A stretch of 64,000 nt of DNA from an uncultured Lachnospiraceae bacterium (GCA_910586125.1 CAJUHP010000004.1:1-64000), one strand, 5' to 3'; shown: positions 17,486 through 26,274, counted from the stretch's first letter. Program-made: numbers and translations. The notes: generated by a model from the letters alone, not told the origin.

Positions 17486-18967
17486 TTACATTTTCCCCTT
17501 TCCCACAATTTCCGTTTTAAAATGCTGATATGTATCCTCCCAGCTCTCATGCGCTCTCGGCTCGTAGATACAGATATCCTCCGAAGCCGCGATCACCTCG
17601 CGCATCTGAGACAGGCCGCTCACCTCGCCCGCTGCCGCCAACTGGATCGCCAGATTGCCGCAGGCTGTGGCCTCCACCGGACCGGCATGAACCGGGACGC
17701 CGCACACGTCCGCCACCAACTGGCACAGAAGACGGCTGTTTGCTCCTCCGCCCACCAGATGGATACACGAGTACGTTTTTTTCGTACAGGCACAGATCTC
17801 TTCCATTGCAACCCGGTATTTTAACGCCAGGCTCTCGTCGATGCAGCGCACGATCCGGGCCGGCGTATCGGGTATCGCCTGGCCGGTCTTTTCGCAGTAC
17901 GCCCGAATCCGGGCCGGAATATCTCCCGCCGGCACAAACACCGGATCGTCCGGGTCCACAAAACTCCGGTTTCCTTTTTCTGTTGCAGCCATCGCCTCCA
18001 GGCCGCCGAAATCATATTCCTGACCTTCTCTTATCCACTGGCGCCGGCTCTCCTGGATCAGCCAGAGTCCGATAATATTTTTCAGGAACGAAATCCGGCC
18101 CCCGAAAGCGCCCTCATTGGTCACATTGTAGCGGGCGGAATCCGCATGGATCACCGGCTCCGGCAGCTCCGTGCCAAACAGCGACCAGGTTCCGCAGCTT
18201 ACAAAGATAAAATCATCCTGCCCGGAAGGAACAGCCGCCAGCGCACACTGCGTATCATGCCCCGCCGCCGCCACCACGGAAAACGGCTCCATCGAAAGTT
18301 CCCGGCAGACCGAAGGACACAGCGGCCCCAGCACGGTTCCCGGCTTTACAATCTCCGGAAAGATCCGCTGCGAAATCCCCAGAGCTTGCATGACTTCCCC
18401 GGACCATTCCCGCCTGGCCGCGTCCATCAGTTGCGTGGTGGATGCAATCGTATACTCGCTGGCCGCCACGCCGGACAGATAATAGTTGAACAGATCCGGC
18501 ATCAGCAAGAGCCGATCCGCCTGTTCTAACAAAGCCGGATTCTTCTCTTTCAGGGCCAGAAGCTGAAACGCCGTATTGATTTCCATAAACTGATTGCCGG
18601 TGATCTCATAAAACCGATTCCTGTCCAGCTTTTCAAATGCCTTTTCAAGCATTCCCGCCGTCCTGGCGTCGCGGTAATGCACCGGATTCTCCAGGAGACG
18701 TCCCTCCCGGTCCAAAAGACCAAAATCTACGCCCCAGGTATCCACACCGATGCTGTCCACTCCCGAAGCTCCCGCCTTGCGGATTCCCTCCTTTAACTCG
18801 TGGAACAGACGCAGAAAATCCCAGTGCATCGTGTCAAACAGCCACACCGGTTCGTTCAAAAAGCGGTGCAGAGTGCGGACCTCCATGCGTGTTCCGTCAA
18901 AATCCCCCGCCATCACCCGTCCGCTGGACGCGCCGAAATCCGCCGCCAGCATTCTCTTTATAGCCAT
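17486..18967 (-). CDS. FGGY sugar kinase, probable L-fuculokinase (RhaB-like)
   Basis: It phosphorylates the ketose made by FucI. The 493-aa FGGY kinase begins AIKRMLAADFGASSGR (phosphate loop) and has VDSIGVDTWGVDFGLLD, AAGHDTQCALAAV, VSCGTWSLFG and HLVGGGANSRLL. By motif it resembles rhamnulokinases more than E. coli FucK, as is common in Firmicutes fucose operons; rhamnulose use is the alternative. AAAGGAGG fixes ATG 18967. It is the middle gene of fucI-kinase-aldolase. Confidence 0.88.
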   Translation of the reverse strand: MAIKRMLAADFGASSGRVMAGDFDGTRMEVRTLHRFLNEPVWLFDTMHWDFLRLFHELKEGIRKAGASGVDSIGVDTWGVDFGLLDREGRLLENPVHYRDARTAGMLEKAFEKLDRNRFYEITGNQFMEINTAFQLLALKEKNPALLEQADRLLLMPDLFNYYLSGVAASEYTIASTTQLMDAARREWSGEVMQALGISQRIFPEIVKPGTVLGPLCPSVCRELSMEPFSVVAAAGHDTQCALAAVPSGQDDFIFVSCGTWSLFGTELPEPVIHADSARYNVTNEGAFGGRISFLKNIIGLWLIQESRRQWIREGQEYDFGGLEAMAATEKGNRSFVDPDDPVFVPAGDIPARIRAYCEKTGQAIPDTPARIVRCIDESLALKYRVAMEEICACTKKTYSCIHLVGGGANSRLLCQLVADVCGVPVHAGPVEATACGNLAIQLAAAGEVSGLSQMREVIAASEDICIYEPRAHESWEDTYQHFKTEIVGKGKM

Positions 18968-19087
18968 ATCTCCTCCTTTAAGGAAAGCAGGTACCGCCTG
19001 CACGTCTCATGGGACTGCCCGCACATCCATGCAGCGCGGTACCGGGTGCCGGAACATCAGTCCGGCGGGCCTGCCCTTCCTCTCTTT

Positions 19088-20881
19088 TTAGCCGTAAAGC
19101 GGTCCGAACGCCGCACAGGCACGGTAATCCTGTCCCTCTTTGTCCATGCCGAACGCATTCCAGGCGGCAGGGCGGAAGATCTTCTCCTCCTCCACATTGT
19201 GCATGCAGACCGGAATCCGCAGCATGGAGCACATGGTGATCAGATCCGCGCCGATATGGCCGTAGCTGATCGCGCCGTGATTGGCTCCCCAGTTGTTCAT
19301 CACGTCATAAGCCGTGGCAAACGCGCCTTTTCCTGTGACGCGGGGTGCAAACCAGGTGCAGGGCCAGGTGTAGTCGGTCCGCTTCCACAGCTTGTCTGAT
19401 ACCTCCTCCGGCAGTCTTACGGTCCAGCCTTCTGCGATCTGCAGAACCGGACCTAAGCCTTTGACCAGATTCAGGCGAATCATGGTCACAGGCATTTCAC
19501 TGTCGGTCAGGAAACGGGAAGAAAAGCCGCCGCCGCGGAAATAGCCGAAATCCGCCTCGTTCCAGGTGGTCGCCGCCATGATCGCCTTCTGGTCCGCTTC
19601 GGTCACTTCATACCAGGGCTTCATCACGCCATGTCCCTGCGCATCCTTTGCCGCCGCGTTGGCGTCGAGGCATGCCGCGCCGGAATTGATCAGATGAATG
19701 AAACCGCCTGCTTCCTTCGCCACGCCTTCGATCTCGTAGCCGGTGGCTTTCTTTACCGCCTCCGGGCTCCAGTAAGTACGCACGTCGGCAAAAATCTGAG
19801 CGCGGTTTGTCAGAAGCTTCATAAACAGCATGCCCAGGCCGTTTAACGTGTCGTTCTCCGTCGCCAGAATATAGGGCTCGCGGGCGCCGTTCCAGTCAAA
19901 GGACGTATTTAGCATCGCCTCCGGGAAATCGCAGTTGGGATAGAAATCGGTCCACTGCCTCTGCCCCTGGAAACCGGCGGCAATGGCGTTGTGTCCCACC
20001 ATCTCCTCCTCGCAGCCCTCCGGAAGATTGGGATTGCCGTTCATCAGATCCTTGATGATGCACATCATCTTCACGACAAACTCCCAGTCCTGATCTTTCT
20101 GCTCCCTGGTCTTCTGAACCTCTTCAGGGTTCTTGTCAAAGCCCTCGATGCAGTTTTCCTTCACCCAGGCCAGCGCTTTCTCATACTCTGCATGGTCGTA
20201 GATCCCCTCGCTCATGCGGCGGATGATCTCCACCTCGTCAACCGATTCCACCCGCATTCCCAGATAGGACTCGATAAAGGCCGGATCGATAATCGAGCCG
20301 CCGATGCCCATGCAGATCGAACCGATCTGAAGCCAGGATTTTCCGCGCATGGTCGCCACAGCCACCGCCGCACGGCCAAAGCGCAGAAGTTTCTCCTGCA
20401 CGTCCCCCGGAATCTCTCTGTCATCTGCTTCCTGCACGTCATGCCCATAGATGCCGAACGCTGGCAGCCCTTTCTGCGCATGCGTCGCAAGAACCGACGC
20501 CAGATAGACTGCGCCGGGACGCTCTGTTCCGTTAAAGCCCCACACACCCTTGATGGTCATGGGATCCATATCCATCGTCTCTGCACCGTAGCACCAGCAG
20601 GGGGTTACGGTCAGCGTAATATCCACGCCTTCCCGGCGGAATTTGTCTGCACAGGCGGCCGCCTCTCCGACGCGGCCGATGGTTGTATCTGCAATCACGA
20701 CCTTCACCGGCTCGCCGTTGCTGTAGCGCAGATGGTCGGTGAAAAGCTGCGCCGCCGCTTTGGCCATGCCCATGGTCTGCTCTTCCAGCGACTCGCGCAC
20801 TTTCATATGTCCCCGTCTGCCGTCGATGGTCGGACGGATGCCGATCACCGGATATTCCCCAACCAATCTGTTCTTTGCCAT
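19088..20881 (-). CDS. fucI: L-fucose isomerase
   Basis: This Mn-dependent isomerase converts L-fucose to L-fuculose, the first step of fucose catabolism. The 597-aa length is that of the family. The N-terminus is GIRPTIDGRRGHMKVRESLE; catalytic-site stretches WGFNGTERPGAVYLA and QGQRQWTDFYPNCDFPEA are clear. AGGAGG precedes ATG 20881. It is the first gene of the operon. No fucose transporter, regulator or lactaldehyde reductase is adjacent, so those must lie elsewhere. Confidence 0.95.
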   Translation of the reverse strand: MAKNRLVGEYPVIGIRPTIDGRRGHMKVRESLEEQTMGMAKAAAQLFTDHLRYSNGEPVKVVIADTTIGRVGEAAACADKFRREGVDITLTVTPCWCYGAETMDMDPMTIKGVWGFNGTERPGAVYLASVLATHAQKGLPAFGIYGHDVQEADDREIPGDVQEKLLRFGRAAVAVATMRGKSWLQIGSICMGIGGSIIDPAFIESYLGMRVESVDEVEIIRRMSEGIYDHAEYEKALAWVKENCIEGFDKNPEEVQKTREQKDQDWEFVVKMMCIIKDLMNGNPNLPEGCEEEMVGHNAIAAGFQGQRQWTDFYPNCDFPEAMLNTSFDWNGAREPYILATENDTLNGLGMLFMKLLTNRAQIFADVRTYWSPEAVKKATGYEIEGVAKEAGGFIHLINSGAACLDANAAAKDAQGHGVMKPWYEVTEADQKAIMAATTWNEADFGYFRGGGFSSRFLTDSEMPVTMIRLNLVKGLGPVLQIAEGWTVRLPEEVSDKLWKRTDYTWPCTWFAPRVTGKGAFATAYDVMNNWGANHGAISYGHIGADLITMCSMLRIPVCMHNVEEEKIFRPAAWNAFGMDKEGQDYRACAAFGPLYG

Positions 20882-20917
20882 AAATCTTACCTCCTGAAAG
20901 CAATTTTGATACTACAT

Positions 20918-20946
20918 ATTTTACCATTAAAAGAGCGGCCGCGCAA
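20918..20946 (-). promoter_or_regulatory. Probable promoter of the fucose operon
   Basis: -35 TTGCGC (20941-20946) and -10 TAAAAT (20918-20923) are spaced 17 bp, about 37 bp upstream of fucI. Confidence 0.45.
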
Positions 20947-21094
20947 TCACTCTTGCCGATTTCTCCGGTTATTTTTTATGTTTTCTCACAAAGCCTATCA
21001 TAGACTATAGTGAAACAGGTAGAATAAAACATCCCTATGTGCTACAATGACAATACGAAATAGAATTACAGCTCAAGATTTGGAGGGGAAACCC

Positions 21095-21580
21095 ATGAAG
21101 ATTAGAAAAGCAACCGAGCATGAATTGTTGGAATTGTGGGGATATGAGAATATTCATACTGCTTCTTCCAATGCAAGATTCTTCTGCGACAATATAAAAA
21201 GAGGGAACACGGAATTTTGGACGCTCGACTATGATGGAGAACTAATTGGAGAGTTATATGTTTTCTATGACCTTGAGGATAAGGATTTTGCAGATGGCAA
21301 AAGAACTGCGTATCTTTGTGCATTTAGAGTCAGAACAGATTTCCGTGGTCAGGGATTAGGGACAAAGCTGATCTGCCGCGTGATGGAGTACATAAAGGAT
21401 TTGGGATATCAAAGGATATCCATTGGTGTTGACACCGCAGATGTGGCTAATATTCGTTTCTATAAGCGGCTTGGTTTTTCAATAAAGGGAAAAGAGTGTA
21501 CAGAAGATCCTTGCGACAGAGACGAAAATATGCAGCCCCGATCATGTCCTTGCTTTTGGCTGTTATATAAAGAGGTCTAA
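21095..21580 (+). CDS. GNAT family N-acetyltransferase
   Basis: This is an acetyl-CoA-dependent transferase of unknown acceptor (161 aa). The acetyl-CoA loop is RTDFRGQGLGTKLI, followed by GVDTADVANIRFYKRLGF. GGAGGGG gives the start at 21095; an upstream Met lacks a site. The gene is clearly AT-richer than the fucose genes and borders the decayed element, so it may be an accessory gene. Confidence 0.88.
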   Translation: MKIRKATEHELLELWGYENIHTASSNARFFCDNIKRGNTEFWTLDYDGELIGELYVFYDLEDKDFADGKRTAYLCAFRVRTDFRGQGLGTKLICRVMEYIKDLGYQRISIGVDTADVANIRFYKRLGFSIKGKECTEDPCDRDENMQPRSCPCFWLLYKEV

Positions 21581-21640
21581 ATCATCTGCTCGGCTGACTT
21601 TTTTTGGTCAGATCATAACCATATCAATCTTTTCGTTATT

Positions 21641-21673
21641 CTGAATAAAACAAAACCCCTGATATTCTCAGGG
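21641..21673. repeat. Left 33-bp direct repeat (putative att)
   Basis: It matches 23389-23421 at 31 of 33 positions, with core ACAAAACCCCTGATATTCTC. The tRNA-Thr lies only beside the right copy, as expected for duplication by integration. Confidence 0.6.
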
Positions 21674-21773
21674 AGTTCTTTTCGCAGCTCTGCGTTCTTT
21701 TTCATTGTTCGCTGTAACATTACTAAAACAAGATTCTAACAAAAGGCCAACAACACGTCAAGCGGATGTCTGA

Positions 21774-22067
21774 TACATATTCAATTCCCCGCAATCGGAA
21801 CGGTTGGAAGCCCACCGCAATCGGAAAAAGGCGGCCTTGCAGGATTTGAAATCCCACGCTGAAACTGACCCGGCAACGGCGGCGGAGTTGGCACAGCAGA
21901 GAGTGCAGCAAACAGAAGCAGTGAAGAAGTCCCGCCAGAAGATGTACGAGGAAGACGCCTCCGGAGATCCCGAAGCCAAGGCCCGGTATGGGCATTGCCT
22001 TGCTACGAGGCAGGAGAATTATTACAGGAAGAAACAGGCGGAAGCCAAAGCCGTCCAAGCCAGCTAA
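21774..22067 (+). pseudogene. Start-less gene fragment, Gln/Lys/Glu-rich
   Basis: The open frame begins right after a stop at 21771, has no ribosome site and ends at 22067. It encodes a charged helical segment (LEAHRNRKKAALQDLKSH, later KKSRQKMYEEDASGD and QENYYRKKQAEAKA). I do not recognise the family. In this setting it is probably the C-terminal remnant of a mobilisation or element-borne protein. The rest of 21581-22117 is non-coding. Confidence 0.35.
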
Positions 22068-22117
22068 TACAGATACAGAAAACGCCAGGGACAATGAAGT
22101 CCGTGGCATTTTCATCG

Positions 22118-23068
22118 TTACTGCCGTTCCAGTAAATCCATATACTTCTGACGTTCGCCCTCCGGGACTTTCAGCGCCGCCATAGCCTGCTCAATCGTCA
22201 GGCCCATAGTTTCCATAAGGTTTTTGAGAGAGAATAAGATACCGTCAGCGCGGCCCATCTCCCTAACGCCCTTGCTTAGATTGCACATGACCGACACCTC
22301 CCTTTCCATTGTCTGCGTCATTTGAATGTCGTAATCATTCTGTAAAATTTTCCGCTTTTCCGCCTCGCTGGTTTCGTTGGAGAGACGCACATCCAGCATC
22401 CGAAGTACGCCGTTATAGTTTGCCCCGTCCGGCCCGCCAAGGCACAGCATAATGATGGACAGCAAATCGTAATTCCTGACGGGTTCTTTGGCCTCGCCTA
22501 CCAAGTGTTCCTCCACCAGCCGATACCGGGTGATGGTGTTCTCCCGATACTGCGGTGGTTTCATGCAAATCCAGATAGAGTAGACCTTCTTGATTTTCTC
22601 ATAATGGGGGCCGGTGAACTCCCGGCCATACTGGGAGGAAATCATCCGGCAGCAGTAGTATATGCCCCGCTTTATTAGCGGATAGCCGGGGTAAAAATCG
22701 TTCTGCGCTTCCACGTTGATAATGAGGGCAATTTGTTCCCCAGAAGCGGGAACGATGGCGCGGAAGCGAATGTCATAGGTGACTGTCCCCTCACGCACCG
22801 ATTTGTCCTCGGTATCCATGCCGCTGATGACTGTGCCGCCCTCGTCCGGCAGCACCGGGACGGCGGACACTTGGGGTTGGCCCTCTATGTATTTCTCTGC
22901 AATGTCATTGACATTGCACTCTTTGTATTCTTCCAGGCAGGACTTCATGATCCGCGCCAGGATCGCCTTTTCAGACAAGACACGCTTGCAGGCGGCATCG
23001 TAGCCCGCGCTGTCATCCGTGGCGTGTAGCCCCTGGGCGATTGTCGTTTCACTGTCCACTGTCCTCAC
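22118..23068 (-). CDS. Rpn/PD-(D/E)XK nuclease family putative transposase
   Basis: This is a member of the large 'PD-(D/E)XK nuclease family transposase' group (Rpn-like) common in Clostridia. These are thought to be recombination-promoting endonucleases. In the 316-aa protein the catalytic core is visible as TYDIRFRAIV (Asp) and IINVEAQNDFYPGYPL (E-x-Q), followed by the conserved RGIYYCCRMISSQYG. The helical C-terminus LEQ-type tail is intact. The start is GTG at 23068, or possibly GTG 9 nt later; neither has a strong site. It is cargo of the tRNA-Thr element. Confidence 0.75.
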   Translation of the reverse strand: MRTVDSETTIAQGLHATDDSAGYDAACKRVLSEKAILARIMKSCLEEYKECNVNDIAEKYIEGQPQVSAVPVLPDEGGTVISGMDTEDKSVREGTVTYDIRFRAIVPASGEQIALIINVEAQNDFYPGYPLIKRGIYYCCRMISSQYGREFTGPHYEKIKKVYSIWICMKPPQYRENTITRYRLVEEHLVGEAKEPVRNYDLLSIIMLCLGGPDGANYNGVLRMLDVRLSNETSEAEKRKILQNDYDIQMTQTMEREVSVMCNLSKGVREMGRADGILFSLKNLMETMGLTIEQAMAALKVPEGERQKYMDLLERQ

Positions 23069-23151
23069 CTTCTTTCACTTCATTCTACCATAACCATGCG
23101 GTCGCGTCCACTGCTTTTTTTCAACGGGTTGACTTTACTTCTATTACAGCC

Positions 23152-23325
23152 AGACCAACCGCTGCCTCTATCCTAATCGCCAACCATATGGCCCCTCGTT
23201 CTATTGCCAGCATCCTGGGACATGCCAATCCTACGACTACTTTGAACATCTATTCTTACTTCTTTCAGGCAAAAAACGAAGAAACTGCAGGCATCATGGA
23301 AAGCGCCCTGATTGCTCAAAAATAA
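23152..23325 (+). pseudogene. C-terminal remnant of a tyrosine recombinase (integrase)
   Basis: About 57 codons match the end of phage-type integrases: TAASILIANHMAPRSIASIL, then GHANPTTTLNIYSYF with the GH(A/S) box and the catalytic-type Tyr, ending IMESALIAQK. The N-terminal SAM-like and most of the catalytic domain, including the first catalytic Arg region, are missing. It cannot be active. It runs into the right-hand direct repeat, the usual position for an integrase next to its att site. Confidence 0.7.
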
Positions 23326-23352
23326 GTGTTAGTCAAATGTTAGTCATCACAG

Positions 23353-23381
23353 AAAAACCGCCCTGGAAACGGACGGTTTTT
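23353..23381 (+). terminator. Terminator of the integrase remnant
   Basis: A hairpin with AAAAACCG/CGGTTTTT arms and a short CCC/GG extension, followed by TCTTTCTT, sits 28 bp past the integrase stop. Confidence 0.65.
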
Positions 23382-23388
23382 CTTTCTT

Positions 23389-23421
23389 CTGAACAGAACA
23401 AAACCCCTGATATTCTCAGGG
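23389..23421 (-). repeat. Right 33-bp direct repeat containing the tRNA-Thr terminator
   Basis: This is the partner of 21641-21673. Its AACCCCTGA/TCAGGGGTT palindrome forms a hairpin with a T-run on the minus strand, 12 bp downstream of the tRNA. Confidence 0.65.
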
Positions 23422-23432
23422 GTTTCTACACA

Positions 23433-23505
23433 AGCTGACGAGCAGATTCGAACTGCCGACCTCCTCATTACCAATGAGGTGCGCTACCAACTGTGCCACG
23501 TCAGC
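23433..23505 (-). tRNA. tRNA-Thr (anticodon GGT)
   Basis: A complete 73-nt cloverleaf: acceptor GCTGACG/CGTCAGC, D-arm GCACAGTTGGTAGCGC, anticodon stem CCTCA/TGAGG with loop TTGGTAA (GGT, reads ACC/ACU), and T-arm GGCAGTTCGAATCTGCT. No CCA is encoded. Its 3' flank is the insertion point of the decayed element. Confidence 0.96.
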
Positions 23506-23603
23506 GTCTTTCACCGGAGCCTCTCTTTTCAGCGCCAGCAAAATATACTATACACGATGAATCGAAATTTGTCAACTGATTTTTTTCGGATTCTCCGAAA
23601 TTT

Positions 23604-24479
23604 TTAGTTTCCGGATCGCAGACCCAAGAAAGCCCCCATATTGCCTCGCCGGCCCCGGCTTCCCCGATGAGAAAACAGAAGCTCTTTATTGCAGCACGTG
23701 CATACATCCGAGACAAAGATATGTTCCGGCCGCACGCCGGCCTGTATTAGAATCTGCCGGTTCGCTTCCTGCAGGTTCAGAAAATAATGGTCGGGAGCCG
23801 TCTTATTGGGACGCAGAACCGCCGATGTCTGGGGCAGGCAAAACGCATCCCGAAACGCCTGTGCCACATCCTCTCCCACCTCATAGCAGTCCGGACAGAT
23901 ACTGGGGCCGATTCCCACCAACAGATTGTCCGGCGCACAGCCGTATGCCTCCTTCATGGCTTCCACCGTATGCAGGCCCATGCGGGCCACGGTACCCCGC
24001 CAGCCGGAATGGGAAGCCGCCGCCGCGCGGCGCACCGGGTCCACAAACAGCAGCGGCACACAGTCCGCATAGGAAGTCACCAGAACCAACCCCGGCACAT
24101 CCGTCATCAGGCCGTCAATATCCCGGTAATCCAGCTCCCGGCTGTATCCCTTCCCGGCATCATCCTGCGTTACCCGACGAATATGAACCGAATGCGTCTG
24201 CTGCGACAGAATCATCTGCTCCGGATCAAAGTCCAGCGCCGCCGCCATACGGCGGTAATTCTCCCGGATATTTTCCGGCGCATCTCCTCTGTTTCGGGCA
24301 AAATTCATGGTGGCGCAGTCCCCCTGGCTTACCCCGCCCAAGCGGGTGGAAAAACCGTGGAGCACCACGCCTATCTTTTCCAAAGCGGGAAAGGCGAGAT
24401 AGGGAACACCAGCCCTCTTTCGCAGAGCCAAAACCGGTTGTTCTCCCCTTCGCTTCAGGCAAATCTCCTGCTGTTCCAT
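23604..24479 (-). CDS. pgeF: PgeF-type peptidoglycan editing factor (YfiH/laccase-like)
   Basis: This is a cytoplasmic metalloprotein of the DUF152 family; E. coli PgeF removes L-Ser misincorporated into muropeptides. The 291-aa protein has the metal/active-site motifs LSQQTHS, TSYADCVPLLF, AASHSGWRGT and a late FSHR element. ATG 24479 (AAGGGAG upstream) is preferred; ATG 24527 is possible but overlaps less naturally with yraN. It ends the rnhB-yraN-pgeF run, next to cell-wall genes. Confidence 0.88.
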   Translation of the reverse strand: MEQQEICLKRRGEQPVLALRKRAGVPYLAFPALEKIGVVLHGFSTRLGGVSQGDCATMNFARNRGDAPENIRENYRRMAAALDFDPEQMILSQQTHSVHIRRVTQDDAGKGYSRELDYRDIDGLMTDVPGLVLVTSYADCVPLLFVDPVRRAAAASHSGWRGTVARMGLHTVEAMKEAYGCAPDNLLVGIGPSICPDCYEVGEDVAQAFRDAFCLPQTSAVLRPNKTAPDHYFLNLQEANRQILIQAGVRPEHIFVSDVCTCCNKELLFSHRGSRGRRGNMGAFLGLRSGN

Positions 24480-24534
24480 GCGCTTCTCCCTTCTTGTTCT
24501 CTCTTTCGCCTTATCGTTTTCTTCCATGTCTTTG

Positions 24535-24906
24535 CTACCAGCCTCCGAACGCATTGCGAATCCAGCGCAGACGGCAGGAGGAACCCACTCCCTGTATTGC
24601 GACCACGTCAAACCGGCAGGAAATGTCCGCCGGCAAACCGCGCTGTTTCAGATACCAGGCAGCCGTCTTGCAGATGGTGCTCTGTTTTCTGGAATCCACC
24701 GCTTCCTCCGGCGCGCCGGCACGCTCGTCCCGGCGGTACTTTACCTCGCAGAACACAAACATCTCCTCCTCCTGTGCGATGATGTCAATCTCGCCCAGGG
24801 GACAGCGGAAATTGCGCTCCCGAATGACAAGTCCTTTTTTCTGCAGAAAGACCGCGGCCTGCTCCTCATAACGGCTCCCAGTCGCTCTCCTATTTTCTGC
24901 TTTCAT
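24535..24906 (-). CDS. YraN family (UPF0102) endonuclease-like protein
   Basis: This is a small PD-(D/E)XK-fold protein (123 aa) of unclear role, often encoded beside rnhB. Residues TGSRYEEQAAVFLQKKG, GEIDIIAQEEEMFVFCEVKYR (Asp and E-x-K catalytic pattern) and KQSTICKTAAWYL are typical. The start at 24906, with GGAG upstream, lies inside the last codons of rnhB (17-bp overlap), indicating coupling. Confidence 0.88.
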   Translation of the reverse strand: MKAENRRATGSRYEEQAAVFLQKKGLVIRERNFRCPLGEIDIIAQEEEMFVFCEVKYRRDERAGAPEEAVDSRKQSTICKTAAWYLKQRGLPADISCRFDVVAIQGVGSSCRLRWIRNAFGGW

Positions 24907-25627
24907 CCGCCTTCTCCGCCGGTTCAACAACAATATTCCGGATAAAGCTGCGCCGGTGAAGCGGGCAGGGACCGTTTTTTCGGATCGCCTCCATATGGGC
25001 TTTGGAACCGTACCCTTTATGACCGGCAAAACCATAGGCCGGATACGCCTCATCATACTGGCGCATGAGCCGGTCTCTGGTCACTTTGGCGATAATGCTG
25101 GCGCAGGCGATCGAAATGCTTTTCGCGTCTCCTCCCACAATCGGCACCTGACGGATCTCCACCCCCGGAATCCGCACCGCATCGTTTAAAAGAACATCCG
25201 GACGCATCCCAAGACTCTGGATCGCCTCCCGCATGGCCTCATAGGTAGCCTGCAGAATGTTGATCTCGTCGATGCGCTTTTCCGAGACAATGCCGATTCC
25301 TACCGCCAGCGCCTTCTCCATGATTTCCGGATACAGAGCCTCCCTGCGTTTCTCGGTCAGCTTTTTGGAATCATTGACGTAGGGGATCGTCAATCCCTTT
25401 GGAAGAATCACCGCCGCGGCCACGACCGGCCCGGCCAACGGCCCGCGGCCCGCCTCGTCAATCCCGCAGATCCGCCCGCATTTTTCATATTGCTTTTCAT
25501 AAACGCGCATCCCTTCCAGACGCTCTGCCTCCAGGCGTTCTTTTTCCAGACGTTTCGCCGTCCGCTCCTGTTCTTTCGCGGCCCGCTCCGCGTGCCTTCT
25601 CTCTTTTTCTTCTGCCGTCAGTGCCAT
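24890..25627 (-). CDS. rnhB: Ribonuclease HII with N-terminal coiled-coil extension
   Basis: RNase HII cuts the RNA strand of RNA-DNA hybrids and excises ribonucleotides from DNA. The catalytic domain starts with GIDEAGRGPLAGPVVAAAV and continues through YVNDSKKLTEKRR to HKGYGSKAH. Its first ~45 residues form a highly charged Glu/Arg/Lys helix (EEKERRHAERAAKEQERTA). The 245-aa total length is longer than a minimal RNase HII because of it. Confidence 0.95.
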   Translation of the reverse strand: MALTAEEKERRHAERAAKEQERTAKRLEKERLEAERLEGMRVYEKQYEKCGRICGIDEAGRGPLAGPVVAAAVILPKGLTIPYVNDSKKLTEKRREALYPEIMEKALAVGIGIVSEKRIDEINILQATYEAMREAIQSLGMRPDVLLNDAVRIPGVEIRQVPIVGGDAKSISIACASIIAKVTRDRLMRQYDEAYPAYGFAGHKGYGSKAHMEAIRKNGPCPLHRRSFIRNIVVEPAEKADESRK

Positions 25628-25668
25628 CCTTCTTTCCTCTTATGTGTTTTTCTATCTTTTGCCGCGTC

Positions 25669-26274
25669 CTAATGTCTCAAAAATCCGATCCGCTCCAGAG
25701 GAGCGATGCGGATAAAAGCTTTTCCCATAATCTGTCCGCGCGCCACGTTGGCTACCAGGGGATCGCGGCTGTCCGAACTGCAGTTGCGGTTATCTCCCAG
25801 AACAAAATATTCATCCTCCCCCAAAATAACCGGCGAAGCTGCCCTTCCGGGATTATCCATAATCTCGCTGCCGAAATCTTCTTCCAGACGTTCTCCGTCT
25901 ATGTATATATATCCGTCTATGATCTGCACCGTCTCGCCGGGCAAGCCGATCACACGCTTGATATAGTAACTGTCTTCTTTGTATAGATACTGAAAAATAA
26001 TGATATCAAACCGCTTCGGGTCAGAGAACTGATAACTGAATTTATCTACCAGCAAACTGTCGCCGTTTTCCATAGCCGGCGACATGGAAGATCCCTCCAC
26101 CACCGTCTTCTGCCCCACAAACCGCACCACGCCGATGCACAGCAGATATACCAGCGTCACATAAATCAGGGTACTGAAAATCTCATAAATATAATACCGG
26201 CGCCGGTTGCGGCGGCGTCTGGACGACATGGGCCGGCGGCGTCTCCTTCTCTCACCTGTCCCCCCCTCTGTCAT
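25669..26274 (-). CDS. Signal peptidase I (first copy)
   Basis: This is a membrane serine protease that removes signal peptides. The 201-aa protein has a very basic N-terminus (many Arg before residue 27), one membrane helix (TLIYVTLVYLLCIGVV), the catalytic Ser in GSSMSPAM, the catalytic Lys in YIKRVIGLPGE, and the GDNRNCSSDSR box. Its ATG overlaps the rbgA stop (ATGA), and GGAGG supports it. A second signal peptidase lies on the other side of rbgA. Confidence 0.93.
   Translation of the reverse strand: MTEGGTGERRRRRRPMSSRRRRNRRRYYIYEIFSTLIYVTLVYLLCIGVVRFVGQKTVVEGSSMSPAMENGDSLLVDKFSYQFSDPKRFDIIIFQYLYKEDSYYIKRVIGLPGETVQIIDGYIYIDGERLEEDFGSEIMDNPGRAASPVILGEDEYFVLGDNRNCSSDSRDPLVANVARGQIMGKAFIRIAPLERIGFLRH

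Larger units (their letters stand above)
21641..23421. mobile_element. Decayed integrative element beside tRNA-Thr
   Basis: A 1.78-kb segment is bounded by 33-bp direct repeats (21641-21673 and 23389-23421; two mismatches). Inside are a start-less gene fragment, an intact Rpn-type nuclease gene and the 3' end of a tyrosine integrase that points at the right repeat. The right repeat contains the terminator hairpin of the adjacent tRNA-Thr gene, so the attachment site appears to be the tRNA 3' flank. I infer an old integrative element reduced by deletion. Confidence 0.6.

Noticed and set aside
19991..21010. 339-codon frame antisense to fucI
   Set aside because: His/Leu/Arg-rich shadow of a complete fucose isomerase.
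23140..23325. Functional integrase
   Set aside because: Only the last third of the catalytic domain is present, without the N-terminal half.
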